From positions 1,751,001-1,815,000 of the forward strand of contig JAULSN010000005.1 of the NCBI GenBank assembly GCA_033439765.1: a stretch of DNA of 64,000 bases, in the 5' to 3' direction. Position numbers and translations under genes: made by a program. Under the pieces are notes generated by a model. The model had not been told where the DNA came from and did not search any database. It was given only the letters and a program-made list of their open reading frames with translations. Source of the DNA: Lasiosphaeria ovina (Eukaryota; Ascomycota; Sordariomycetes; Sordariales; Lasiosphaeriaceae). Shown piece after piece: positions 10,305 through 22,619 of the stretch; positions within the stretch are counted from its first letter, which is position 1; every line of letters begins with the position of its first letter.

Positions 10305-11796
10305 TATAGCTTTAGGTTATGTTGTTTCCGTGTTATAACGTTATTATGGGCTTTCTGTCGAGTACTCCCGTTCCTGTTCTTGGGTTTAACCCTTGTATAT
10401 AGATGCTACGATGAGAGGAAGCCGTTTGAAGATACTAAGGTTTTGATGAGGTTAGGGAATGTGCAACTGTGGGACAGACTTCCCACCTGCTATTAACTGT
10501 AGCTTCTATAGTCCAGACGGCAAGTAGTGTGTGTTATTCAGAAAAACGCCTGCCATTGCCGCCTCCTCTCCAGTCTTGTTGTTGAGTGTGATAGAAGCAA
10601 CGTGTTGTTCCCTCCCCTTGTCGTTCCGTTGAAACTACTCCTTCTCCTTCTCCTTCTCTTTTTCTCCAAGTCTGTAAAGGGCAAGTCCCCTCATAAAATA
10701 TTAAGCCCCATAGGTATATATAGGATCCGGGGATTGCTTATATGGTAAGATGATTGTCCATTTTGGTGATGGCAATGGGTAAGATGTTTACGGGGTACTC
10801 GTGCTCGGGATTTTAGCAGGAACGTTGGTGGGTAACTAAGCGTGGGTGATGGGAAGGCTGGACGCTAGGACGAAAGGCAGAAACGAGAAGAGCGGGATGA
10901 AATACACCTTTCTCCCAGGCTGGGAATGACGCTGGTTTCTTAACCTTCTTTGGGCTGCTGTGCTGTGATTTCGATATATTATCTGCGGCCAGACGCCTCC
11001 GCACAGTCCTAGTGAATCTTTGCATGGTGGCTTCCACCTATAGATGCTGGCAAGCCGGTTCTTACACCCAGCCATAAGAATGATGTTCTTCCCCCGCAAG
11101 AGACAACTTAACTTACCGGCCCTTAGACGATACACCTGCTTCTCCTCGGGTAAGAAAAAGTTTCCTCTGAAATCAGCCTCCTTGTCCTGCCGAACCTCGC
11201 TGTACCTTGTCGCAGGCTGGTTTAAAATAACGGGCCTGCCGCTCACACATAACTTAAACTAATATTAACCTTCCAAAGGGTCATTACATCAAATTCGTAC
11301 CGTTAATCTGGTGGCCATGGATAACAACGGAAAAACGACAGACGGAAATGACAAGAAGTCGGCTCTGCCAACTCATCCCACCCTGGATCCGCCTGTGAGT
11401 TCCCTTGACAGCTGAAACAAGCTGCACTGACAAGAATGAGTGCTGCGGTATTACCGAAGGCAAGAAGCAAGGGGGTAGGTAAGGTAGTAAAGGCGCGGAC
11501 GTGGAATTGAACCATAGCTAAACGGCAACCGTAACGACAAGGAGACAAAAGGCGGTTATCCATCCGGTCAAAGAGATGTCCTGACAGAGAGTGTTGGAAA
11601 TCATACCTTGATTATATGAACATGACCTTGAGTTGGGGTGGATTTGGAGGGGTTTTCTTTATGGATGGGAGAGCGTGGTGCCAAAGCGGAGATGCGGGGT
11701 AATTGCGGGTTTGTGGACAGTCGCGCTGAACCAAGCGAGTCTGGCACCACCAACCTAAATGTTCCTGTACTTCTAAATATGGAGACGCTGTATGCC
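10305..11796. other. Intergenic; one weak minus-strand ORF
   Basis: A 136-codon minus-strand frame (10836-11246) starts MSGRPVILNQPATRYSEV and has some natural-looking composition, but no domain, intron signal or neighbour supports it. A second minus frame at 11303-11563 is weaker. The rest shows nothing recognisable. It could hold the promoter of the JmjC gene downstream. Confidence 0.3.
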
Positions 11797-11881
11797 TTCC
11801 AGCCAATTAGAGTGTCTCCTGTGACACGGATTGTTCGGGGTTAACAATCCGTGTCACAGGAGACACTCTAATTGGCTGGAA
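11797..11881. repeat. Perfect 39 bp inverted repeat (hairpin) before the JmjC gene
   Basis: Arms 11797-11835 and 11843-11881 are exact reverse complements around a 7-base loop (CGGGGTT). The structure stops 4 bases before the first in-frame ATG of the JmjC gene. Perfect arms of this length imply recent origin or active conservation. It could be a small inverted-repeat mobile element or a regulatory hairpin in the 5' leader. Confidence 0.95.
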
Positions 11882-11885
11882 CTGA

Positions 11886-14800
11886 TTGTCGAGGCACATT
11901 CTGCAAATTCCCACCAGCTTCCAACTTCGACCAACCACCCTCATGCGCCCGCGAAACAAGCTCCGTGGAAATTCTGTCACGATCTTGCACGCGATGGATT
12001 CCCTTATTGCGGACTTCAACAATCTCAAGTCGAACTTCAATGCCCTAATTCAAGAAACTCGAGCCGCCCTTGTCAAAGAGCATAGCCGTCCCGGGCGTGC
12101 AAAGCGCGACACCGCTCGGATCGCCACGACGCCCAAGGCTGACAGTTCGCCGGCCTTATCGTCTGAAGAACAAGGCCCTGGGACAGCATCGGCAATTGAA
12201 GAGATATGGTCAAGGTTTCAATCCTTCGCTGGAATGATGGATGGATTCTCGGAAAAGATCAGGGCCTTGGAAGCGCAAAGTCCTTTGGAGATGGCGTCAG
12301 AGTGGATGGAGGGTGAGGCAATCTCCTCAGCTATCCCGGGAGATCAACAGGCATCAGGCGAGAACGCCATGGATCTTCTGGCAACTAATCCTCACCCTGC
12401 GCCATGCAACACCCGTCAAGACACGCTTATGGGCGGTATCAGGCCTACCCAACAGCCTGTTCAGTCGTTGGGTACGCCGACGTGTAGTATTGTACACGCC
12501 ATCGATGATGTTCATGGCGTGGAAGAGCTACCGCCGACACCCCCCTCGCCCGACAGCGCCGGGCATACGCTCATGATTGACGTTGTCGAGCCCACCCGAC
12601 AGCCTACTCGGTCCCCGCCCGCCAGCACCGGGCAAGATACGCTCGTGGGCGGTGCCGAGCCTACCCGGCAATCTAATCAGTCGTTGGGTACGCCGACGTG
12701 TAGTGTTAATGGTGCCCTGTCTTCTGCACCTCTTGCTAGGCGACCTCAGCAAGTTGAAGGCGGCGCATCTCACGCCATAGATGTTGTGCATAGCATGGAA
12801 GAGCTCCCGGCCGACATCACCAGCGAGTCACCTTCAGCGGCACCCCAAACTGCACCAACATTTTCCTGCCTCCTCGACGATATTGGAGACGAATTATACC
12901 AAAAGATTTGCGACGATGACCGGGCGAAGAAATATGGTTATGCTAAGCTTAGTATCAACGGCTTGGAGCCTCTTGGAGAGCCTGAGATTCAGCAACCAGG
13001 GGAGCACGACGCTACATACTTCTCTTACGTGCCAGATGGTGCCTTCACCCGGGTAATACCGGCGCATCGGGACGAAGAGATTACGTTTCCCAAGTTTCCA
13101 CTCCCCGAAACACAGAAAAAGGACTGGACGTTTGAGGAGCTAAAACGCTTCGTCGATAAGACGCTCCAAGACCGAGAGGATGCGCTTTACATTATCGGCG
13201 ACCCACTCTTCCCAGATATCCAACTAAACTGCGGAGAAAAACTTATGCGGAGAGGTAACGACAAAATCAACGGGGTTAATACGACCTATTCATACTTCAA
13301 CGCGTCCAATGGACCAAGCCTCACAATTCCACATATCGAAGATGCAAATCTCGGCTCAATCAATATCATTCGAGCAGGGGAGTTCAAAGTGCTCGTCGTT
13401 CTAGACCCAGGTTGTAACGACCTATTTGAGAGTAACATGCGCAAGGAGTTCGCTAGTTCGAAGACATGTCGGCAGTTTGTCCGTCATCTTGGACGTGCTG
13501 TTTCCTTAACCAAATTAGATGAGTGGGGTGTTGCGTATGATATTGCTTGCTTTGGCCCTGCAGAGGGTTTTGTAACCTTGCCAGGGCCGCGGGGCGTGTA
13601 CCATATGGTCGTCAATATGGGAAGCAATCTGGCATACGCCATTAATTTTGAGCTCAAAGCATCGCCCGACGTTGTCCTCATTACCTTTTGCAGTAACTGG
13701 AGATGCGGTACCCAAGATGCCATCGAGGCGGTCCACCTTAAACTCCGCTCAACTAGGCAAAGCACAAAGCTACTTCGGAAAAAGACGAAGTCCGCCCCTC
13801 CAAAATCTCAAGCCAGAAGTCACATTTGCATCATGGATAGTCCGGATCAACCTCTGCCCCTGCCGCCAGTGGCAATGCCCTTAGTTCAATCCGGACAACC
13901 ACCACAGAAGATCGAGGAACTGATTGAATTTGCCATTCAATATAAACTATTCACAGAGGATTACCTTAGTGTATTCCGTCCAAGGAAGTGGATAACTGGC
14001 AACGTTCTCCTACATCTCTTACGGATTGAGTGTTTTGGTTCTAGATTCTTTGTCGTGGATCCGACTATGCTTGATATCTCAAGCCCCAGTCATACTGGGG
14101 AATTGGTTTCGGATCGGCGAGAGATGATGGAACTATATGACGGACTCGTTCTGCCATTTCATGTGAAGGTCAATGATCAGCTCTCGGTATCTGGAAAGGA
14201 CCATTGGATTGTTGCGGTTCTTGATTGGCGAAGTTCCGCGTTCACCGCTTATGGAATGCACAAGAAACCATTCGAGAGTTGGAAAGCTTCACTTGAAGCA
14301 GAAATACAAGGGGAGAAAGTAATGCGTTTCACGTCCAAAAAGGTAAGGAAAGATTATTTATCTAAATATATATAATATGCTAATTTGCTTTTAGCTTGGG
14401 GATTATATGTCAGATCACTGCTGCGGCTTCTTAGTTTGCTTTTGTATTGGCCTATATTTAGGGAATTACAATGAAGGCCAGATCGCCCCAGGCCCTCCAT
14501 TGAGAGCCTGGTACCTCGAGCGATTACTGCAGCAAGCAGTCGCTCATGGTACTGCGCATCTATCAGATGTTAGTATCAGCTTGGTCGATCTACCCCAAAC
14601 CGCCAGCACGCCACTATCAAGCACGGGGCTACGTTCTTGTCTACTCCAGGACTTGAAGGCGCACAGCAGCTCAGGGAGCATCTCTTTCAACCAACTTCAA
14701 GTAGCCCTAGGCGATGACGATGATTCTCTACTATCACGAGCTCGAATATTGCAGTTGGTTTTGCAATGCTCCATGCCAGGGACTTGCCCAACTGTGGATG

Positions 14801-15534
14801 AGTATTATGGAGTTCTCCCCGATGGAGAGATCAAGAATATCCTCCAGGAGATTATCCGAATAGACAGTGTATCTCGCCGATGCACAGTCGAGTCACGCAT
14901 TCAATTGAGCCGACTTGGGTTTGTAGTCGACCGGGAATTGCAAGCCATAACGAAAGAGATGAAGCACGCACAGCGAATTCGAAGACGAGAAAAACCAGAT
15001 CCTCTCCGAAGACAAGCCCAAAGCAAAGCTCAAGATCCTCACTCCGGGCGGAGTGCGATGTATCGGGTGCTACATCGCCTTCTTGGATACCGGCCAGAGC
15101 AAGAAATTGAAATGAACTCCTTGCGGAAACTCAACCGAGAGGTGAAGGTCGGCACAACGCTCTACCAAATATCATTTCATCTTGGAGAGAACATTCTCTA
15201 TACCTTCCCAGGAAGCATAGTAAAGCAAGAGGACATGGTGCTGAAGTTTCCGAGTGCCACATTTAAGTCTCTCACGTCTCCCATTCAGCCATCTGACTAC
15301 GATACGCTCAACGACGACGAGCTGAGGTACTTTATCAAGTGGGTGCGGATTCTACGCGAGGAGCTATCCAACCTCAAACTCGGTCCACAAGATATGCAAT
15401 GCTTTCCATTAGCCCCAGGAAAGTTGGTGCCAGAGCATATAGAAGGGATATTAGGGCGAAAGCGGAAGGTAGAGGGTAGCCAAGATGGACGGCATTTAAG
15501 GCTTCGGGCTAGGTTGGCCTCCGGATTCAAGTGA
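11886..15534 (+). CDS. JmjC-domain and Ulp1-like protease fusion protein
   Basis: Predicted 1198 aa from 11886-14342 and 14395-15534; the 52 bp intron has GTAAGG/TTTTAG ends and a GCTAAT branch site. The N-terminal ~340 residues are low-complexity with an internal repeat. Residues about 437-590 resemble a JmjC Fe(II)/2-oxoglutarate domain: His483 and Glu485 in IPHIEDANLGSINIIRAGEFK, and His573 in YHMVVNMGSNLAYAINF, match the HxE...H metal ligands of histone demethylases. Residues about 690-850 resemble a Ulp1/SENP (C48) cysteine protease: His773 in DHWIVAVLD and Cys828/829 in SDHCCGFLVC; the usual Asp of the triad is not clear. The ~350-residue C-terminal tail is unassigned. Likely a nuclear chromatin/SUMO-related factor, by inference. 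Starts at 11943 or 11994 (MDSLIADFNNL) are also possible. It has no premature stops, unlike most of its neighbours. Confidence 0.72.
12413..12810 (+). repeat. Imperfect internal duplication in the JmjC gene
   Basis: The block encoding QDTLMGG...SLGTPTCS followed by HAIDDVHGVEELP recurs about 210 bp later as QDTLVGG...SLGTPTCS and HAIDVVHSMEELP. A third partial unit (GHTLMIDVVEPTRQPT) lies between. It explains the low-complexity N-terminal linker. Confidence 0.75.
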
Positions 15535-16577
15535 TAACTCGGATTTGGCTGGTGAATTCGTCACCTAGACCACAACCCGCGCGACAATGTACGGCTAACA
15601 TCCTCCTTTGTTGATCCATATGGTGAGGCGGTTGCTTGGAAAGGTGGCGGCGAAGGTGAATTTGGAGAGATGTAGCATGATAGTAGTTCTCTAGACTAGT
15701 AACAGTCGAACCATTCTTTCCAGACCTCATATCCAGCGTAGGAGTTGCTTGCCGGGTTGTGGAGGTGGCGGTAGTCGTGGTTTAACTTCATCAACATAGA
15801 ACGGTAGATAACCGTTAACAACACGGGAACTCCAATTATCGCTAGTAATTTCTTGATGGTCTTGCATTAGTTGTTTATTAACTGGACGAGTGGATACGGT
15901 AGTGATCTTCTTTCACTGTGAAAGATTAGCAGCTGGCGAGTCCAATGTAACCTCCTTTAGGACGTGGCGTTCTAGACCTTGCACTCGGGACTCTTCCAAA
16001 GGAACCCGACCGGGACTGGTTCTTAGGCCAGTCCACCTGGACAGCTCTCAATCTCGAGCCCGCTGCCGCTAGTGATAAAAAGAAAAATAACAAGCTCTCT
16101 TGCTAGACATGCAGGTTAAAGTAGACTAGGGTATGATATGACATACTAACAATTCCGTGTTTTTGGTTCTTTTAACAGTATAATGGCCAAAGCCCGACAT
16201 GCGACACGTGTATATCAAACCAACGAACGTGTTCCTACATTGGAGAGCCCAGAAAGAGGCGGCGGGAAGGTTTGAGAGATGAAATCTTTCGTCTTAGACG
16301 AGAATTAGCAGAAAGCCTCCCGCGAGACGTTCATGCTCCACGCCCTGCGCTGTCCCGAGCCGACACACCTGATCGCGACGCACTAGTAAAGGCAAGGATG
16401 TATGGTTCACCGAAGGACTGCTTGGGGCATAACATGAAGGCACCTTCATGCCGAAGAAATACTTTAAACAAATATATTCCTTTCTTTTCTCTCTAGGCCA
16501 TCAGCTAATCCCCTCTCAAGACCTCGCGCTCAATCCGTTGTTTATCTTTGGTCCTGTGTACGGTAGGGCTCAGTCAT
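15535..16577. other. Intergenic; weak gag-like scrap only
   Basis: A plus-strand track near 16183-16430 (starting MAKARHATRVYQTNER, then Arg/Glu-rich) changes frame and has no domain. No other frame is convincing. Confidence 0.3.
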
Positions 16578-16986
16578 CTAGGTACATAGAATATTTCCAT
16601 TAGCAGTACGGCGAGGAAGCTGAACTTGGGCAAGTGTGTGGTTCTGTCGTTCTGAACCCTCCGCCCCTTGCAAAAGTGCCTAAAAAATGCGTTGTATCTT
16701 TTCGACCGCAACCGAATCGTTCTCCGACAAACTGTTGCCTTCCAGCTCGAATTCGATTCCATCGGGCGGTAAGGTGCCAACCCAGTTTTCCCCAATTTCG
16801 ACGCGAGCCTTAATAGTAGTTAGCCCTTATAGCGGCCGTGGTTATAAGTAATCATACCATCTTGGCCATTGTCTGTGGGTAGTGTACCTTCCCTGATCCA
16901 CAAGCCGCGAAAATGAGCCCTTCTTTGCCCTTTACGTCGATTGCGTATCTCGCTCCTTGTTCAACAGCTATCACATTCACCGCCAT
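16578..16986 (-). pseudogene. Small spliced gene, unknown function, one internal stop
   Basis: Exon 1 runs 16986-16858 (ATG; MAVNVIAVEQGARYAIDVKG...) and ends at a GTATGA donor. A 49 bp intron with GCTAACT branch site ends TTAAG, and exon 2 starts at 16808 in frame (ARVEIGENWVGTLPPDG...). A TAG at 16680-16682 ends the protein at 85 aa. The same frame continues naturally for 33 more codons to a second TAG at 16578, so the first stop may be a point mutation. No family recognised. Confidence 0.4.
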
Positions 16987-19570
16987 AACTAGATTTCAGA
17001 AAGAACCTATAACGAAGAGCACAGGTGTTTCTTGGAGTTGATAGTGTTTGGGGTAAAAGCAGGAAGGGTAGATTGGTTGCAAGCCATGCCTTGGTTTTGC
17101 AATCAATGGCGCAGGCAAGTTACAGTAGAGTTACAGGCAGGACAGTCGTAACCTGCAGGACGGGCGTTTTGTTACCTGACAATTGTACGACGCCAAACCC
17201 CATCCCACTCCGCCGTACCGTACCAGCCTCGCCGCCCAAAATTGTGTCCAAACTCCGTCCTCTTCCTTCGGAGCCATTCGAAGGTTGGACCTACTCAGTC
17301 TTGTTAGTGCAGCTTCGCAGACGGATCTGGCGTGGGATGAGGAAGGTCGAGAGGTATTTTGATCGCGATACTAATGGTTTCTAGTAAGGAGCGCCGTGAA
17401 GCTGTCGAAGTGAACTTACTCACGTTCGTTACTTTATTACGATGGTGCCCCTGAGATACGCCGAGCGATGGGCCACTCGGAGCGCCGCTCGAATTCATGA
17501 TGCGCTGCTCCTGATGCGCCTCACAATGATTTGCCGCCGCCTACTCTTGTGTGAGAATATATAAAACAGACAACCGATCGCGCCTAGCTTTAAAGATAAT
17601 AAATAAAGGCACAGCAAAAATGACATTACAAACACCGTCATCACAACGCCCAATCCATCCTATTAAGCACCCATCGTATCGTCGTCCAGTCAATCAAGCT
17701 ACTAAGACGAAGACTCGAAAGACTCAATTCGAAATAAATAGCAAATAGGGTTCGTATTTTAAGCGGGGATACTTCGGTGAGAAGCATCCTGTCAATAACA
17801 CAGGGGATACACTCCAGACCAAAGCCCCCAGTCGGTCAGGAAGGGTAGTAAATCTATGACGGTGTCTCTTAAATAATTCCCAGCGCTTCGACTAGCCCAG
17901 GGAATGCTACTGAGATATCTCCCGGCCCATCCTATGCACTGCAAGCCAGTACTGCAGTCTGCAGTTTGTATTGGGTCCTACATACAAGTCCCACCTCATA
18001 TTAGGAGGGGGATAGCAAGTTAGGAAGGCAGGTTATTTAACGCAATCTAATCCGTCACCTAGATCTGGCTCTGCAATTAGCAACAGGGCGAGATCCACGT
18101 CCTCGATTGCTAGAGAGCGGTTGTAGCCAGGAGTCCCAGGTACATCCACTGTCTTCATCCTCCTTCCATCCCCAGCGTCTCTCTCTCTACCTTCAGTCTA
18201 TCGAGGTGTCAGTAAGGCATTAGCAGTACAAAGGAATATGATAAAACCTACCAAACACACTGCACAGGCAGCATAATTCACCCAAACCCAATTTTGACAG
18301 TTATTTGATAGAAAATATTTGCAGCGATATTTGTAGAAACCTCCTGAGCCTGACATTATAACGCTTCGAAGTTTGGAGAGCGATAGGTAAGTAAAGCGTT
18401 CAGATACTGTTTGTCGCGAGACCGGTAGCTTCTCTATTTGGAACGGTTGGGATTCTTAAAAGGTTTCCTTTGCCTTTTTGTCCCTCTTCTGGGGCTGTTG
18501 CATTCAAATAGTGAGACAAAGTGGCAAGGCACCAAGAAAAACTACAGTACTTCAAAGATACGTTATCCGGTCGGCTGATGCCCCTGCCCAGCGTCTCTTG
18601 CAGACACAGCCGCCTGTCTCTTAACCGAGGGTGTGTACCTAGGCAAGATCCGACGGGTCCGCGTCCTTGATCACTTGAAGACTCTCGAGCGCGGAAAGGT
18701 CTGTTTTCACTTGCATGCCCCAATATGCTCACGGTCTCCTGCAGTTTGCGCCCAGCCCTGCATGCAAGTTATGGTAATGGATTTCTCCCGACGGCACTTC
18801 GGAACCTGAGCACCCCTTCCACCCTGCTTCTTGCCGCATTACAAAATAATGGGTAAGCGGAAGGGAGACGGGCTAAGAGACCTCTACTCTTCGCTATCCA
18901 CAGACGTCCTATCAGCTTCAGTACCAAATACACAGTACTGGATCTCTTGAGGAGAGCTCCTACATACTACTCAGTACGCACTAAATAGGGAAAGTTGGTC
19001 CCGTCCACGCTGAGGCCTACATAGTACAGTCCTGTCGCAATCTTTATTCAGCCGTGCAATGATGATAGACCGTCCCGGGCAGGTTCTTCCCCTTCGGGAG
19101 CTGCATGTCGTATTCTCGGTGATCACGCTCGAGTGGGATCGGTGGTGGGCAGAGCTGGGCGGCTCCCTGCCCGCAAATTAACTAGCACCGTAAAACCTCG
19201 AGGCTGACAGTCCTCCTCTCACTAAACATCAACTCCAACTCCCCCGAAAGACTGCCCACAACCAATACCGACTAGCGAACAGGCGGCGACTCGTCTATGT
19301 GCGATTAATCACGACAACGATTTTAGACAGATAACTCTATTTCTGTATATTTAGAGCCAATAAATGAGCGATATATCCTCGGAATTTTGCAGAGAATAGT
19401 TACATAAAGACAATAGAACCGCAGTTGAATGCGGTGTATAAAGACGGAAGGAAAGAGGAACTGGGGGCTCCAGATTAGGGCCATCGATGCGGTTGAGCGC
19501 AGGTAAACTCCAGCTGATGGGTTGGGAGGTCGTGTCCTTCTCTGGCCTGACACTGCCATGAATATCACCG
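16987..19570. other. Long gene-poor stretch
   Basis: A 119-codon frame at 17025-17384 and a 110-codon frame on the minus strand at 18400-18732 have no natural composition. Around 18015-18050 is a copy of the dispersed AGGAAGGCAGGTTA motif. No gene, RNA or complete mobile element can be supported. Confidence 0.35.
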
Positions 19571-21108
19571 CTATGGCCACCACCAGAATCGGAAGTTCCT
19601 GAAAGCCCCCCTTCTGCCGAGACCCCCTTCTGCCGAGACCCCCTTCTGCCTAGAATAGACCCACGCGTCTGTGTTCTCAACCGCTTGGGCTAAGTCATTC
19701 TTATTTTCTATCAAGAAGCCCTGGATATCGGCTATGGAGAACGCCCCATCTGGAATCTTCCCGCTGAACTCTTTCGCCAGTTCGTTAGACTCCTCGTTCT
19801 CGTTGCCGTAAATTCTTTGGAAGCACTGCATCGCTTGCTTGGACGTTGCGTTATTAAACTGAACCCTTTTATCGATTCGTCCGGGTCTGACTAGCGCATG
19901 GCCGAGTTCATCGGGTTTATTGGTAGTCATAATAAGGACATGGCCCTCGTGCGAGGACACGCCGTCAATGGCGGTTAGGAGGCCCGAGAGCGAGATACCA
20001 TCTCTCCCGTTGACGGCCGTTCCTGCTGGTCTGCCGACACCGTCGATATCGTCAAGTATAATGATACACCGTTTATCAACCTTTTTGAAGAGAGCGCCGA
20101 GTTTATCGTCAGTGAGTCTCGAATCCCTGGCGTTAATGATGAAAATGGGGAGACCGAAACTTGCGGCAATGGCGGATACAAATGATGTCTTTCCGGTTCC
20201 GGGTGGGCCGTGGAATAGGTAACCTCTGCGAAAAGGTATACCTCTCTGATAATACCAGGGTTCTGATGTTAAAAAACCATTAATATCCTGTATGATCTCT
20301 TCTTTGCAGTTCAGGTCAATTGTTGACATGTGCCTAGGCCTTCTATGACATCGTTGATGGGTGTTTTGTCAGGCTTGTTGTTGCTCTCTTTGCACATCTG
20401 GAGGAAATTCTTAATAGGTTCTAAATAGTTATTAGTATTGGCTTTAACCACCTATTCTTAAGGGAACTAACTGACCTGGACTACCGAAGCAAGAGATGAC
20501 AAGTTCTTCCCTCTCCAACGTTGTATCAGTCGCGCGAGCAACTCTCCTCTTTCGATCCACCCAGAATGTTTTTTTATTGAAAACAAAGCGATCTGGTGTA
20601 CCAAAACCTGGGTCGAAACGAAGTGGCTATACCAAATTAGAGTGAGAAACGGCTGGCAATCTATTAGACGTTAAGTACCGCTAGGACGTACTGTCTTGTT
20701 TTTGGCCTCCCTGAAGTTAACCAGGCCATTAACCAACTGTGTCGGGTTCTCTAGGACCTTGTCCAAGGTCGCGTACGTCGAACAGGCAGAGAGCGATTTC
20801 GACTTTGTTACATTTTCAGATAGCCATATCGTTACGCTATAGTGGAGCGGATCACTGTCGGCAACGCAAATGGTGCTGTAGAGGTGGTTGCGATAGATGC
20901 GGTAGAGGAAGTTGTAGGCTTGATGGAAAGCCAAGACGAATAAGAAGAGGCGATTCAAGCCGGTTAGGTAGCCCTCGCCGATGACCCTCTCCCAGGTAGA
21001 GAGGACGGGGCCAGCCGGAGTTGAGCTTCGGCCAGACCAGCCATGATTCTTCGCCGTTGTGGCAAGCCATGACACAAATTGTCTCCAGTACATCCCGTTT
21101 TGGGTCAT
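19571..21108 (-). CDS. BCS1-type AAA ATPase (one frameshift in exon 2)
   Basis: BCS1-like AAA proteins are membrane-anchored chaperone ATPases; the mitochondrial member inserts the Rieske protein into complex III, but fungal paralogues are numerous and mostly uncharacterised. Exons: 21108-20692, 20627-20476, 20420-20396, 20342-19571. Introns are 64, 55 and 53 bp; the third donor is the weak GTGCAA. Exons 1-2 hold the BCS1_N domain (SDPLHYSVTIWLSENVTK; FWVDRKRR). The AAA module has Walker A GPPGTGKTS, Walker B IIILDDID, sensor MTTNKPDEL and Arg finger RPGRID. Just before FNKKTFWV, five A on the plus strand at 20580-20584 give one base too many for a continuous frame, so this copy is a pseudogene or carries a sequence error. 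The start has a good context (ACCACCATG). The extreme C-terminus is altered by a 16 bp tandem repeat. Confidence 0.75.
19606..19650 (-). repeat. 16 bp tandem repeat at the 3' end of the BCS1-like gene
   Basis: Nearly three copies of GACCCCCTTCTGCCGA lie in the last codons. They change the reading of the C-terminus (QKGVSAEGGLGRRGAFRN), so the original stop has probably been displaced. Confidence 0.7.
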
Positions 21109-22109
21109 GGTGGTGATGTGTTAGTAGTCCGATAACTTTTCCCTGGAAGGACAACTTTCTAATTCTAGTCTGCGTCCTTATTTATGGGCGGTATATCTAT
21201 AAAGCTCCCACTACAAGCAGCTCTTTGATAGCCCTAAAGCAGCAGAGCCTCATATTCTATTCTTCCCCGTAGAAAATACTGACTAAGACGCCCCCGGTCC
21301 GTCAAGAAGTGGAGAAAATGTATGGCAGCGTCTTTTGGACTCAGCCACAGCGCTTCGACTTGCTCAGGGAATGTTACAGGGTTCAAGCAGCTGTGGTAAA
21401 CTATTTACCATGGAATGGTGTACTGCACTGCCCGGTCAGCACTGCAGTAGTTTATATTGGGTCCTGCATGCATGTCCCTAGCTATCTACGTATCGAAATA
21501 TATTGAGCTGCAAGTTACCAATGCTCATACGGGCGGGGTTGTTTGCGGGAGGCGCGGCTGAGCAAAGCGAAGACTGGAATGGGCAATAATTCCCTCAAAA
21601 GAATGATCCCACCGCCGCATTTTAAGACTTCCCGTGATACTGCCCCTAACCTACAACCTTCCCCTCTACTCTGCCCCCCATATTTGAGCGAGGTGGCCTT
21701 AGATAGAGGGGGATTAAGTTAGGGGGATCAAGTTAGGGGGGCAGGTTAGAGGGGGCAGGTTAGGTAGCGAACTCCTTCGAGTGTAAGGCAAGAAAAAGCA
21801 CATAGGGAAGGAGAGAGGCGGGGTGTATGGGTGCCTGGTACAGGTGTCATGGCCGCTGTGACAGGGGCCTTGACGACTTGGGTCCAGATTCACACGATGG
21901 TGCCCATATTGCGGCATCCCGTTTCCCTTATTCTTTCCGACAGTTAATGCAAGCATTCATGCATGAACCCATGGAATTCGTGCAAAAAAGCCAGACCTTG
22001 TAATCCTACTTCGTCCCTTGGCCATCTTTGCATGGCCTACTGTTCCGCTGCTCTAAGCGCTCGACCCGCAAGCTCTTGTCCTGCTACTGGAGCCAGCGAC
22101 AGCGGAAGC
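21109..22109. other. Intergenic, no gene seen
   Basis: Contains a stretch at 21700-21780 of G-rich near-repeats (AGTTAGGGGGATC, AGTTAGGGGGGCAGGTTAG). Open frames here are short and have no motif. Confidence 0.35.
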
Positions 22110-22345
22110 CTCTCCCAAACACTATAGCCGCACCCACGGAGGGGGCCCCTGCTACCACACTTGTGACTCACAAGCAGACCAAGTTGCGGTCGAGGCTTCC
22201 CACATATGAACGGCCGACCAACCCAATGAGAAATTCCTTGTAATTTCATCCGGATAGGTAATTCGGGCGACTACCTAGCAGAGCCTCAATCAAGGCCAAG
22301 GAGAGCAGAGTCTTATGCAAACAAGTACGTATAAATAAGTTGCTT
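22110..22345 (+). repeat. Dispersed repeat, copy 1 (partner at 28860-29115)
   Basis: Shares order and words with 28860-29115 on the same strand: GTGACTCACAAGCAGAC, GTAATTTCATCCGGA, TAGCAGAGCCTCAA and ACAAACAAGTACG. Moderate identity with indels. Probably a solo terminal repeat or other non-coding element remnant. Confidence 0.7.
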
Positions 22346-22619
22346 CTTAGAAAAGGCTACTTCATAAATGAATAGGACTAGGCTTCGAAGTCGGGCAGGC
22401 AGGTTAGGAAGGCAGGTTAGGGGGAAAGCAGGCAGGCGGACAGTTTGTTACGCTTTTGTTGGTTAGGGTACCTATTAAATGTCCCATCCGAGCTTAGCCG
22501 CACTTAACATCAGGGGTGCCATGCAGCTAAAGCATCTATCAGCCGCAAATGCACATTTCTCTAGATAGATTTGAGCAGATGCACATTTAGCGTAATTAGT
22601 GGGGGCCAATTTGAGTGGG

